Assembly (NCBI GenBank): GCA_023664385.1 | Contig: JAMPFU010000025.1 | Coordinates: forward strand, 1 to 43,855 | Reading direction: 5' to 3' | Source of the DNA: Clostridium sp. | Lineage (GTDB): Bacteria; Bacillota; Clostridia; Lachnospirales; Lachnospiraceae | DNA length: 43,855 bases | Part shown: positions 1 to 7,152 of the stretch, one piece after another | How positions within the stretch are numbered: the stretch's first letter is position 1 | How the letters are laid out: every line of letters begins with the position of its first letter | Program-made: the position numbers and the translations under genes | Notes under the pieces: generated by a model | What the model saw: only the letters and a program-made list of their open reading frames with translations | What the model was told of the DNA's origin: nothing | Databases searched by the model: none

Positions 1-2
1 TA

Positions 3-428
3 AGTCCCAACTGGATGTTGGGTACTGAAACCCTGCACTTATATATTAGGAGGAGGAAAGAATTTAAGCTTTCGCCTATACACACAAAGTATAATCAAAC
101 TATGGACATCAATTCTGCTGTAACGTATGCTGTCAATATGTGTATTAAAGAAAATATCCTTGCTGATTTTTTGAGAAAAAATAAGAGGGAGGTTATTGCC
201 ATGAGTTTATTTGAATATAATGCCGAACTCCATGAAAAAACATTACATGAAATAGGATACGAGAAAGGACACGCTGATGGACGTAGCGAAGGGCGCATGG
301 ACGCAATTACCACTACTGTATCTTTTCTGAAAGAAAACGGATTCTCAAACAAGCAAATAATTGATGCCCTTATTAATAAATTCAAGCTGACCTCTGTGGA
401 GGCTGAAAAATACAATTCAGATATTTAG
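3..428 (+). CDS. Rpn/PD-(D/E)XK transposase-like nuclease, C-terminal part (5' truncated by window edge)
   Basis: The reading frame is open from the first bases, so the true start lies outside the window. The visible 141 residues match the C-terminal half of Rpn-family (recombination-promoting nuclease) proteins common in Lachnospiraceae. They contain a helix with KENILADFLRKNKREV, then MSLFEYNAELHEK, then a glycine-rich repeat region with EKG and RSEGR, then a final helix. In this family the nuclease core is N-terminal and is therefore not visible. The family acts on DNA and is associated with recombination and mobile-element-like gene copies. Whether the gene is complete or a remnant cannot be decided here. 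An AT inverted repeat (arms at 434-442 and 465-473) follows the stop and faces the convergent gene at 452. Family assignment is by pattern recognition only. Confidence 0.6.
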   Translation, partial: SPNWMLGTETLHLYIRRRKEFKLSPIHTKYNQTMDINSAVTYAVNMCIKENILADFLRKNKREVIAMSLFEYNAELHEKTLHEIGYEKGHADGRSEGRMDAITTTVSFLKENGFSNKQIIDALINKFKLTSVEAEKYNSDI

Positions 429-451
429 ATTTAATCAATATTTTTATCTCT

Positions 452-1033
452 CTACGCTTCTTTTAATATTGATATGTACTCATCTATCGTTTTATCTACT
501 AACTCTTTAGACTCCCACAATTTTGGAAATAGTCCTGTATAAGTAAGTCCTATCAAGTGGGTTAATGCCAAAATCCTATAACTATTTGCATATGTTTTTG
601 ACGTTTCATTTAAAATCTTATCCTGTTTTGCCGCATATTCATAAGTAAACCGATTTCTCCTATCAATTTCTTCCTGTTCTGATAACGGAGAAGATTTCCA
701 ATAGCTGTCCATAATTCTAATTCTGTCTTCCGCCTCATCTTTTCTTCCATTTTTCTTTAATATATAAACCTCCAAGCCCCACACAAGTAAAAGATAATCC
801 CAAACATTAAATTTTCCTTTTCCCGGAAATTCAACATCGTGCGTGATTTCACATAGGGCAATCACTTCATCTTCATAGCCATAGACATATAGCCAATATG
901 CTAAATTACAAAGATTTCTAGCACATTCCCCACTGTTAAAGGAGCATTTTTTAAGCAATTTCTTACTAAATGAAATAATATTTTTTTCTTTATGATGATT
1001 TAATATTTCTTCCAGCAATTCTTGAATACTCAT
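452..1033 (-). CDS. hypothetical alpha-helical protein (193 aa)
   Basis: I do not recognise this gene. The ATG at 1033 is preferred over the GTG nine bases upstream, because GGAGGG (1043-1048) sits nine bases before the ATG and the GTG lies almost inside that site. The protein looks wholly alpha-helical and soluble, with no signal peptide or membrane segment. It is aromatic-rich in the middle (LAYWLYVYGYEDE) and charged in KKNGRKDEAEDRIR, which loosely resembles TPR-like helical hairpins. It lies 40 bp downstream of another unknown gene in the same orientation, and the two may be co-transcribed. An immunity-type or regulatory role is possible from the accessory setting but is not shown by the sequence. 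Confidence 0.6.
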   Translation of the reverse strand: MSIQELLEEILNHHKEKNIISFSKKLLKKCSFNSGECARNLCNLAYWLYVYGYEDEVIALCEITHDVEFPGKGKFNVWDYLLLVWGLEVYILKKNGRKDEAEDRIRIMDSYWKSSPLSEQEEIDRRNRFTYEYAAKQDKILNETSKTYANSYRILALTHLIGLTYTGLFPKLWESKELVDKTIDEYISILKEA

Positions 1034-1073
1034 ATTTAACACCCTCCAAAAAATTATCTTCCGATTTTCTTGA

Positions 1074-1841
1074 CTATTTGCCTGCCTCTATTTTTGCCTG
1101 TTCTATCCAAGCCTCATTCTCCCATTGAATCGGGGTCTGAAATTGAACTTCCTTTCCATCTATATTAAATTTCTTTCCAGCTATTGCGTTACGTATTTCT
1201 TCCTGAAACTTCAAATATTCATTATAATCATTCCATGAACTCCAGCTATCTTTATTATTCTTTGTAAATGTAAAATCAACACCTAAAAAATATGGATTTT
1301 CTTCACAGGTACACGCAGCACTAATAATATAATTATCAATTGGAATATGTAAATATTTCTCTTTGCCGTCTTTAATTAATCCAAGTAACCACATATTTTT
1401 AAGTGCCATATTCAACCACTTTTGAGCCTGACCATGTGTTAAGCTTTTCTTATTCTTGATAACCTTATATTTATTAAAAATAACTATTATTTCACCACAT
1501 GCTTCCTCATGCCATTTCCCATCAATATCTGAAGTTTTATCAATATTTATCATTTTATCATCTATAAATTTATCTGCAATTACAGCAATATATTCATTTA
1601 CATCATTTTTTGCTTTGCCTTTCCGTTCTTGATATGCGTCCTTTTTTTCCTTATCCAAATCTTTTAATCCAGTTGAGGAATATTCGAACTCAATAGTTCT
1701 AGCCATGTCACGATAAGCTCGTTCACTACAGCTTTTCTTTATTCTCATATACCCCTCATCTCCATAACGCTCTTTTATATCTACTCCAAAATATGAATAC
1801 AACAAAAATCTAAGTCTAGTAACCTCATTTATATACTCCAT
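1074..1841 (-). CDS. hypothetical protein (255 aa), accessory region
   Basis: I do not recognise a named family. The start was set at ATG 1841, nine bases after GGAGGG; the longer reading frame to 1895 lacks a ribosome site. The protein is soluble, lysine-rich in its first half (KEKKDAYQERKGKAKND) and more structured in its second half. The second half contains SLTHGQAQKWLNMALKNMW followed by LHIPIDNYII, a pairing I associate with uncharacterised accessory-genome proteins, though I cannot name them. Trp/Asp-rich WSSWNDYNEY lies near the C-terminus. It is followed by the 193-aa unknown gene, and the 162 bp upstream separate it from the DUF2779 nuclease. The G+C content looks lower than in the housekeeping genes of this window, consistent with acquired DNA. 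Confidence 0.6.
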   Translation of the reverse strand: MEYINEVTRLRFLLYSYFGVDIKERYGDEGYMRIKKSCSERAYRDMARTIEFEYSSTGLKDLDKEKKDAYQERKGKAKNDVNEYIAVIADKFIDDKMINIDKTSDIDGKWHEEACGEIIVIFNKYKVIKNKKSLTHGQAQKWLNMALKNMWLLGLIKDGKEKYLHIPIDNYIISAACTCEENPYFLGVDFTFTKNNKDSWSSWNDYNEYLKFQEEIRNAIAGKKFNIDGKEVQFQTPIQWENEAWIEQAKIEAGK

Positions 1842-2003
1842 ACATTTTCTCCCTCCGCTATATGCATTTGCATTACATTCTAATAATTTCATCAAGCAAA
1901 TTCTCTTAATGTTTCAATCACTCCTTCATCTGATACTTCCTTAGTTTAACATCTTAACCCATACCAAATTCCTGTACTACTATTGTAATTACCCGTTCAA
2001 TGA

Positions 2004-3500
2004 TTACTTTTCATCTTTATCGACCGCCTCCCTCAGCTTCTCTAACACCTTTACCATCGCAAAGGTATCCAATCCACAATATTTCAGCAAATTCTCTCTA
2101 ATACTTACAATCTCTTTTGGTGTATGATTTGGCAAATCTGCAAATGCTGCCGATGCCTCATCACCTTTATGTATTCCCTCCAGATTATGATAATCCAGCG
2201 ATGGTTCATCCGGCCAAAGTGCAGGCAATACATATTTGATTGAATAAGAGCCCTGCATAGCTTCCGTATAATAATACTGCTTCTGAAACGGAATCATAAG
2301 GTCCTGAATGCTCTCCCGAATATTCATAAGCGGCTGCGCCAAATCAGGAAATTGCCCTGCTAACCTCTTAATCACGCCTCTTTCAAATGTCATATTATAT
2401 GCCAAAACACACACATCCATCGGTATATCTCCAATAAGACTTTCTGCCAATTTTCTTCTCGGATCTGTACCTTCCTTTGCCAAAAACTCCCTATGTTCCA
2501 AGTGTCCATCTTCATATTCAATATGAAGTGAATATTGAAATGGAATCTGCTCATAAGGGCTAGTTCCATCAAATTCCGGTATTGCCAACTGATACGTTTC
2601 AAAATCAAGATGGTACAACGGATATGAAAGCGTATTTAGAAATTCTTTTATTTTACCTTTGTCAACAACATCAGACTTATGATAAAATGCTGTTTCCACC
2701 TGATTTAATTGGCTTTGAGAAAGCTTAGGTTTCTTAAAGATAACATCCTCATATGAAATGATACCATCGTGATAGTAAGCATACTTTGTCTTTTTACTCA
2801 GCCTGCGAATATCAAATACAGATTGCTCTGGCAGATGCCTACTACAAAATTCACGATATGCACACTCATATGGTTCCTCACAACATACATCAATATCCTT
2901 TCCCGGCTCACTATCTGACTGGATATACGCAAGAATAGATTTAACATTTGCTTCTACTTTGTTCAATCTATTCTTTGCCTCATCAGTGCAATCTTCAAGT
3001 ATAAATAATTCCTGCAAATCTATTGCTCCACGTTTTACATAGTGATTATTTATGTACATTATGTATGCACGATTAATCTGAATTCCAGCTTTTGTTAAAA
3101 CATAATATTGAAAAGCAATATCATCTATGTATATTGAGGATATTTGTGTAGAGCTTTTTACCTCCACAATATCATAACCAATCGGCATTTTTCTAAGAAT
3201 ATCAACATTGCAAAATAAACCATCTGTCAGAAAGCTTGCTTCTGCAATAATACCACATCCCTGTTTCAAATACTCTTTTGTCTGTTCAACCATGACATCC
3301 TTACTAAAATCATATTCTACCAATGTGCACTTCCCAAAAAATTCTCTTGCTAGTTCACCGACTTTTGTACCGTTCAACAAAACATTCTCGGGAAGATTTT
3401 GACTTGCTTTCTCTGGCATATTCATATCCATCCACAAAATTTTCGGACACTGCAACCCCTTACAAAACTTAGACTTTGTAAGTATGTATTTTTCATTCAT
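2004..3500 (-). CDS. two-domain nuclease: Cas4-like PD-(D/E)XK plus DEDDy exonuclease (DUF2779 type)
   Basis: The 498-residue protein joins two nuclease folds. The N-terminal half has the PD-(D/E)XK signature: E87, D100 and the triad E113-V-K115 (DIVEVKSST). It also has cysteines C13 and C18 at the start and C213 and C219 after the core, plus C206/C207. This is the arrangement that holds an iron-sulphur cluster in Cas4 and AddB. The C-terminal half has RNase H-like exonuclease motifs: D299 and E301 (YHLDFET), the second motif around AYNMTFE (368-373), and Y474-x3-D478 (YCGLD), which is the DEDDy type. Members are annotated DUF2779, and their biological role is not established. Start at 3500 is chosen because AAGGAG is seven bases upstream; the in-frame ATG at 3506 is too close. 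It lies 82 bp downstream of another PD-(D/E)XK gene. Confidence 0.8.
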   Translation of the reverse strand: MNEKYILTKSKFCKGLQCPKILWMDMNMPEKASQNLPENVLLNGTKVGELAREFFGKCTLVEYDFSKDVMVEQTKEYLKQGCGIIAEASFLTDGLFCNVDILRKMPIGYDIVEVKSSTQISSIYIDDIAFQYYVLTKAGIQINRAYIMYINNHYVKRGAIDLQELFILEDCTDEAKNRLNKVEANVKSILAYIQSDSEPGKDIDVCCEEPYECAYREFCSRHLPEQSVFDIRRLSKKTKYAYYHDGIISYEDVIFKKPKLSQSQLNQVETAFYHKSDVVDKGKIKEFLNTLSYPLYHLDFETYQLAIPEFDGTSPYEQIPFQYSLHIEYEDGHLEHREFLAKEGTDPRRKLAESLIGDIPMDVCVLAYNMTFERGVIKRLAGQFPDLAQPLMNIRESIQDLMIPFQKQYYYTEAMQGSYSIKYVLPALWPDEPSLDYHNLEGIHKGDEASAAFADLPNHTPKEIVSIRENLLKYCGLDTFAMVKVLEKLREAVDKDEK

Positions 3501-3582
3501 AGGCATTCTCCTTTAAATGAATTTTGTTCATCATTGAGTTTTCTTAACATTCTACAAGTATTTTTTATTAAATGTTATATCG

Positions 3583-4341
3583 CTATTTTACTTCAGTTAT
3601 AATGTAATACAATTCGCTTTCAGGATTTTTTATCGTAGTTTTTTTCCACTTCATTTCTATATCAAATTTAATATCTAATTTGCGATACTTACCATCAACC
3701 TTTCCAATAGCAGTTCCTATATTTATGTTAAAAGTTTTGTCTTTCTCGTGCCCAATCCAAAAAGCGGAATAGGATTTTTCGTTTTCTAATTCGCTCAGGT
3801 ATCTGCCATCATTCGTCAAAATAATCGCATAGCCTGTGCCAAAATTTCCTTTATAATTTTCTTCTATTTTTTCTTTAAATTCATTAATTCTACAAACATC
3901 TCTCAAATATCCATAACTACCGGCATCATATGCTCCATGATTTTTAAGGTCAATTTCTTCAATATACTTATTTGTTATTTTTGCTTTCTTAGTTCTATAT
4001 TTTAATTCAATTGGATAAAATTTCCCTAACTTTTTGTCTACCACCATAATATCTATGTATGCTAAACAATTTTTCTTTAAAAATTCCTCTCCAGTTCCTT
4101 GCCCCTTCTTCTCAAATTCCTCTTTGGATAATGCATTATATTCAACACTCGATGTACAAGGATATTCACAAATCACTTCAATACAATCCTCCGCCAATTT
4201 CTCTTTCAGGTGCATTGCCAACGCAATTTGAAAATCCTTCTCCGAAACAAAAAGTTCATCCAAATTTTTCATATATCCCTTCAAACACTTATTCAATTTT
4301 TCCTTAAATTGTTCATCACTCATAATTCCTATTTCTCTCAT
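3583..4341 (-). CDS. PD-(D/E)XK nuclease-like protein coupled to WYL regulator
   Basis: The 252-aa soluble protein carries a restriction-endonuclease-like core: E34 in the helix SEKDFQIAL, D97 in YIDIMVVD, and E112-L-K114 in FYPIELKYRTKK. This is the expected E...D...ExK order and spacing of PD-(D/E)XK enzymes. The remainder has a conserved-looking GYAIILTND strand and no DNA-binding domain that I can name. Its ATG overlaps the stop of the WYL regulator by four bases (ATGA), which indicates translational coupling, and GAGGG lies upstream. An internal Met at residue 7 with AGGA is an alternative start. The specific substrate is unknown. Restriction- or defence-type nuclease action is inferred from the fold and from pairing with a WYL protein. 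Confidence 0.7.
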   Translation of the reverse strand: MREIGIMSDEQFKEKLNKCLKGYMKNLDELFVSEKDFQIALAMHLKEKLAEDCIEVICEYPCTSSVEYNALSKEEFEKKGQGTGEEFLKKNCLAYIDIMVVDKKLGKFYPIELKYRTKKAKITNKYIEEIDLKNHGAYDAGSYGYLRDVCRINEFKEKIEENYKGNFGTGYAIILTNDGRYLSELENEKSYSAFWIGHEKDKTFNINIGTAIGKVDGKYRKLDIKFDIEMKWKKTTIKNPESELYYIITEVK

Positions 4342-5393
4342 TCGTATGCCCTCAATCCTTTTGCCAGTTCTGTTTTTATCTTATCCCTCAGTTCCACCGG
4401 CTCCAGCACCTCAATATCGGGAGCATAATTCTTTGCAAATTGTAGCATAGCCTGTTCATTTATGCTTGCAGATACACATACACTATCTGTTGTTTCATTG
4501 TAAAATCTGACATCCGTTCCAAGCATATCTACAATATCGCTAATCATAGGCTTCACAATACGAAATTTTGCCGTCACATCCGGGCTTGCATACATATAAA
4601 TATGCTGATTCATATATTGCTTCAAATCAAGACGTTTACCCTCAGACCACTCCAAATCCTTAAATGGCTTTGCTTTTTCCTCTAGCAGCTTTATATCGGT
4701 AATTCTGTCCAATCGATAATTTGACACGTCATCGTACTTGTCATAATTACAAATCAAATAATATTTTCCCTCTCTTGCAGCCATCTGGTACGGACTGACA
4801 ACATATACCCGTTCGCTACCGTCCTCCCGACATTTTATATGCTGTTTCTTATCTGTTCCATATTCCAAATATTTAAAAGATACCTTGCAATTTTTGGCAA
4901 TTGCCTCATCTAACACATCTATGTTGTAAAATAACTGCTTATTATCCGTCTTATCTGTCGGCATAGTATGTATGTGTGACATCCTCGATTGAAAATATTT
5001 GTTTGACATTTTTTCCAGCTTTTCAACCAATTCTCTGCATTGACTATAGGGAATATGCCTTGAGAACAGCAAGCCATCTATCAATAAACGCAACTCTGCA
5101 TCCGTAATGTCACGCACAAGGTAAAAGTCCGACATAATATTACTTTCTTCAGCCTCACCTGTTTTACTATTTTTAACCATCCTTATTGTTTCACTATACT
5201 CAATGTCATAGCCAAAATCAATGAGCTCCATAAGGTTTCTTTTAATCGTCTTTCGATCTATAGACATTTGATAATTTTTTATCAATAGCTCCGATATATC
5301 TTTTTGACTCAGACGGTGGTTTTCATCTGTATAGGTTTTAAGAATATCCAAAATATTTAACATGATCCATTTTTTCGAGGAATTTTCGTACAT
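4338..5393 (-). CDS. WYL-domain transcriptional regulator
   Basis: This 351-aa protein has an N-terminal winged-helix region (about residues 12-65, with LSQKDISELLI and SIDRKTIKRNLMEL). It also has a WYL sensor domain, with the core VSPYQMAAREGKYYLICNY at 199-217 and the basic YRLDRI at 226-231. The C-terminal part (about 250-351) fits the WCX extension. WYL regulators bind nucleic acid or nucleotide ligands through the WYL domain and often control defence genes (BrxR and CapW are known examples). It has an AAGGAGAT ribosome site six bases before ATG 5393. The nuclease gene downstream overlaps it by four bases, so it probably controls, or works with, that nuclease. Confidence 0.85.
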   Translation of the reverse strand: MYENSSKKWIMLNILDILKTYTDENHRLSQKDISELLIKNYQMSIDRKTIKRNLMELIDFGYDIEYSETIRMVKNSKTGEAEESNIMSDFYLVRDITDAELRLLIDGLLFSRHIPYSQCRELVEKLEKMSNKYFQSRMSHIHTMPTDKTDNKQLFYNIDVLDEAIAKNCKVSFKYLEYGTDKKQHIKCREDGSERVYVVSPYQMAAREGKYYLICNYDKYDDVSNYRLDRITDIKLLEEKAKPFKDLEWSEGKRLDLKQYMNQHIYMYASPDVTAKFRIVKPMISDIVDMLGTDVRFYNETTDSVCVSASINEQAMLQFAKNYAPDIEVLEPVELRDKIKTELAKGLRAYE

Positions 5394-5555
5394 TTAACTA
5401 TCTCCTTTTCGCAGCGTAAATTCTGAATATTATTATAGTCTACATTCAAGATAATTTGAAGTACATCCTTACCTTTCTTTCTGCGGCTTCCAATTAATAA
5501 ACTTTCTCGCCTTTTAAGAATCATGCTAAGGGCAATCTTTCCATCTGTTGTCTCC

Positions 5556-6062
5556 TTAAAATAATTCATCTATAGTGTTATCAAATTTGAATTTCTTACA
5601 GCCAATTTTATGCCTTACACAGTAATCTCTAATCCAATCAGCTTCTTCCTTCGTACAATCTACATTGAATCTGTGATATGCCTGCATTAATTCATTATCA
5701 AATATTTCCATTGTTATAAATGGTTTGTTCACATCATCCTCTTTTCTCACAAATAAAATTGTCGTATCTCCGTGTATAAAAGCAGTTACATATGTAAGAA
5801 GACAATTTCTCATATAAATTGCTTCCCGGCAGAAATCATTTATCGTCTGCGGATATCTGACAACATATCCCTTTCCCCGCTCCTGCCACTCAGCAGTCCT
5901 CTTTCTGTTAGACCTTTTTATATCCTTATCATATTCCTCACGTTTAAGAAGAAGATACGTCTTTAACTCTGTAATTCGATAATCATTCAATCCCTGCTCC
6001 ATCTCAAAAACAATTGGAAGATTTTTCTCATAAATGCTATCTATCTGACCGAGTTCCTTCAT
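5556..6062 (-). pseudogene. PcfJ-like protein, C-terminal part (separated by in-frame TAA)
   Basis: The 168 residues match the conserved core of PcfJ-like proteins of conjugative elements: YVVRYPQTINDFCREA, MRNCLLTYV, TTILFVRK and LMQAYHRFN. It lies in exactly the same reading frame as the gene at 6093-6878. Only one TAA codon (6093-6095) separates them, and the ten codons between that TAA and ATG 6062 are open and charged (EKNREKAIET). No Shine-Dalgarno sequence precedes ATG 6062. The simplest reading is one PcfJ-like gene broken by a nonsense mutation, with this half made only by readthrough or reinitiation. The function of PcfJ proteins is poorly defined. Confidence 0.7.
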
Positions 6063-6092
6063 TGTCTCAATCGCTTTTTCTCTATTTTTCTC

Positions 6093-6878
6093 TTACCGAA
6101 GAAACATCTCGTATTGTTCATCATTCCAAAGCATCATCAAATGCACTTTCCTTGCTTTAAACAATCTGCCAGCTTCTCCAACAGCAAGCTCTTCAGTTAT
6201 CAAATAATTCAGATAATTACACTGTGCATCATTCATTCTTTCCTTGAATATTTCAGGAAACTTCATTTGAAGCTTCTTAATAAACTCTCTGTTATATTTC
6301 CGACTAAGAAGGGATGCTCCAGCTTTACAATTAAGCGTCCTTAGGGTTCTCATTGATATACCTTCATATATTTCTGACGGTTTTGAAGCCATCAGATTAA
6401 TCTCATCCATTTCTTCAATGCCGGCTGCAAGTTCATCCAAACCTGCCTTATATAGCATTTCCTTTGCCGTACCTTTTCGCATGCAATGATACAAATGATC
6501 AAGTAATCGAAATGGCTTTGTATAATAACGGCTAAGCTTCCAATCAGGATATTTTTCTGAGTAATACTTGTATATTTCTTCTATGCACGCATATTTGCAT
6601 CCACATCTTGAATTATTAAGGCATCTATCAATATAAATTTGTTCATCCTCATAATCCCAGACATAATTCTCCTTAAACACGAACCGTTTGCTATACATCG
6701 GGTTTTCAGATACATAATTATCATAATGAACATATAATGCATCAATATAAGGCTTTGTCTGTAATATAACTAAATAGTCATCATAATCATCGGGTACCTC
6801 CTCATAATATTTATTCAGAGCATCTTCAGCTATTTGGGGTGGATTCCATGTATTTTTAATTTGAAAAAAATTTAACAT
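6093..6878 (-). pseudogene. PcfJ-like protein, N-terminal part (ends at premature in-frame TAA)
   Basis: 261 residues starting at ATG 6878 behind a strong AAGGAGGT site. The sequence is Tyr/Cys-rich. It contains CLNNSRCGCKYAC and a C-terminal stretch, MNDAQCNYLNYLITEEL then GRLFKARK, that in intact homologues runs directly into the PcfJ domain now found at 5556-6062. The stop TAA at 6093-6095 is in phase with the downstream half, so one codon change would restore a protein of about 440 residues. PcfJ-like proteins are usually carried by integrative or conjugative elements, so this is probably the remnant of such an element. It could still give a stable truncated product, because the ribosome site and N-terminal frame are intact. 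Confidence 0.65.
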
Positions 6879-6880
6879 CG

Positions 6881-6961
6881 CTACCTCCTTGGACTGTCAG
6901 TCCCATCCCTCTCCCCTATATCAATCATGTTAAAATTCTCATCAGGAACATCCTTAAGCAT
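6881..6961 (-). other. 26-codon open frame, probable tail of a lost gene or leader peptide
   Basis: A small frame runs from ATG 6961 to TAG 6881, two bases before the PcfJ-like ATG. It encodes MLKDVPDENFNMID then IGERDGTDSPRR. The composition looks coding, but no ribosome site precedes it and a stop lies directly upstream. The tight join to the PcfJ-like gene suggests it was the end of an upstream gene now deleted, marking the edge of the accessory region. A short perfect palindrome, GGACTGTCAGTCC (6891-6903), overlaps its end and the next ribosome site. Confidence 0.3.
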
Positions 6962-7020
6962 ATACTATCAAACAGAATGGGGAAAAATTTACGCACAAAA
7001 CCATTTGAATACATCAGCAC

Positions 7021-7072
7021 TAAAATTGCCGGTCTAAGATATCCTTACTTGGATTACCTTAAACCGGCAATT
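7021..7072 (-). terminator. long imperfect hairpin, probable terminator of the fru-pts operon
   Basis: Arms AATTGCCGGT (7024-7033) and ACCGGCAATT (7063-7072) are perfect complements. The inner part continues pairing with two mismatches around a short loop. On the minus strand the hairpin is followed by TTTTA. It sits 80 bp after the ptsI stop. The U-tract is short, so termination efficiency is uncertain. Confidence 0.5.
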
Positions 7073-7152
7073 TCTAGTACCGATACGTCCTTAACCGAAC
7101 GCAAGTGGTTTTTTATATTATTGCAGGCATACCCACAGTTCGAGTACCACCA

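Noticed and set aside
1900-1990. Short open stretch reading KEVSDEGVIETLREFA on the minus strand
   Set aside because: Preceded by a stop and without a start or ribosome site. Could be a remnant, but too short to support.
5357-5569. 70-codon minus-strand frame between the PcfJ-like and WYL genes
   Set aside because: Its start lies inside the PcfJ-like end. The good ribosome site there serves an ATG giving only seven codons. At most a frameshifted remnant (MILKRRESLL onwards).
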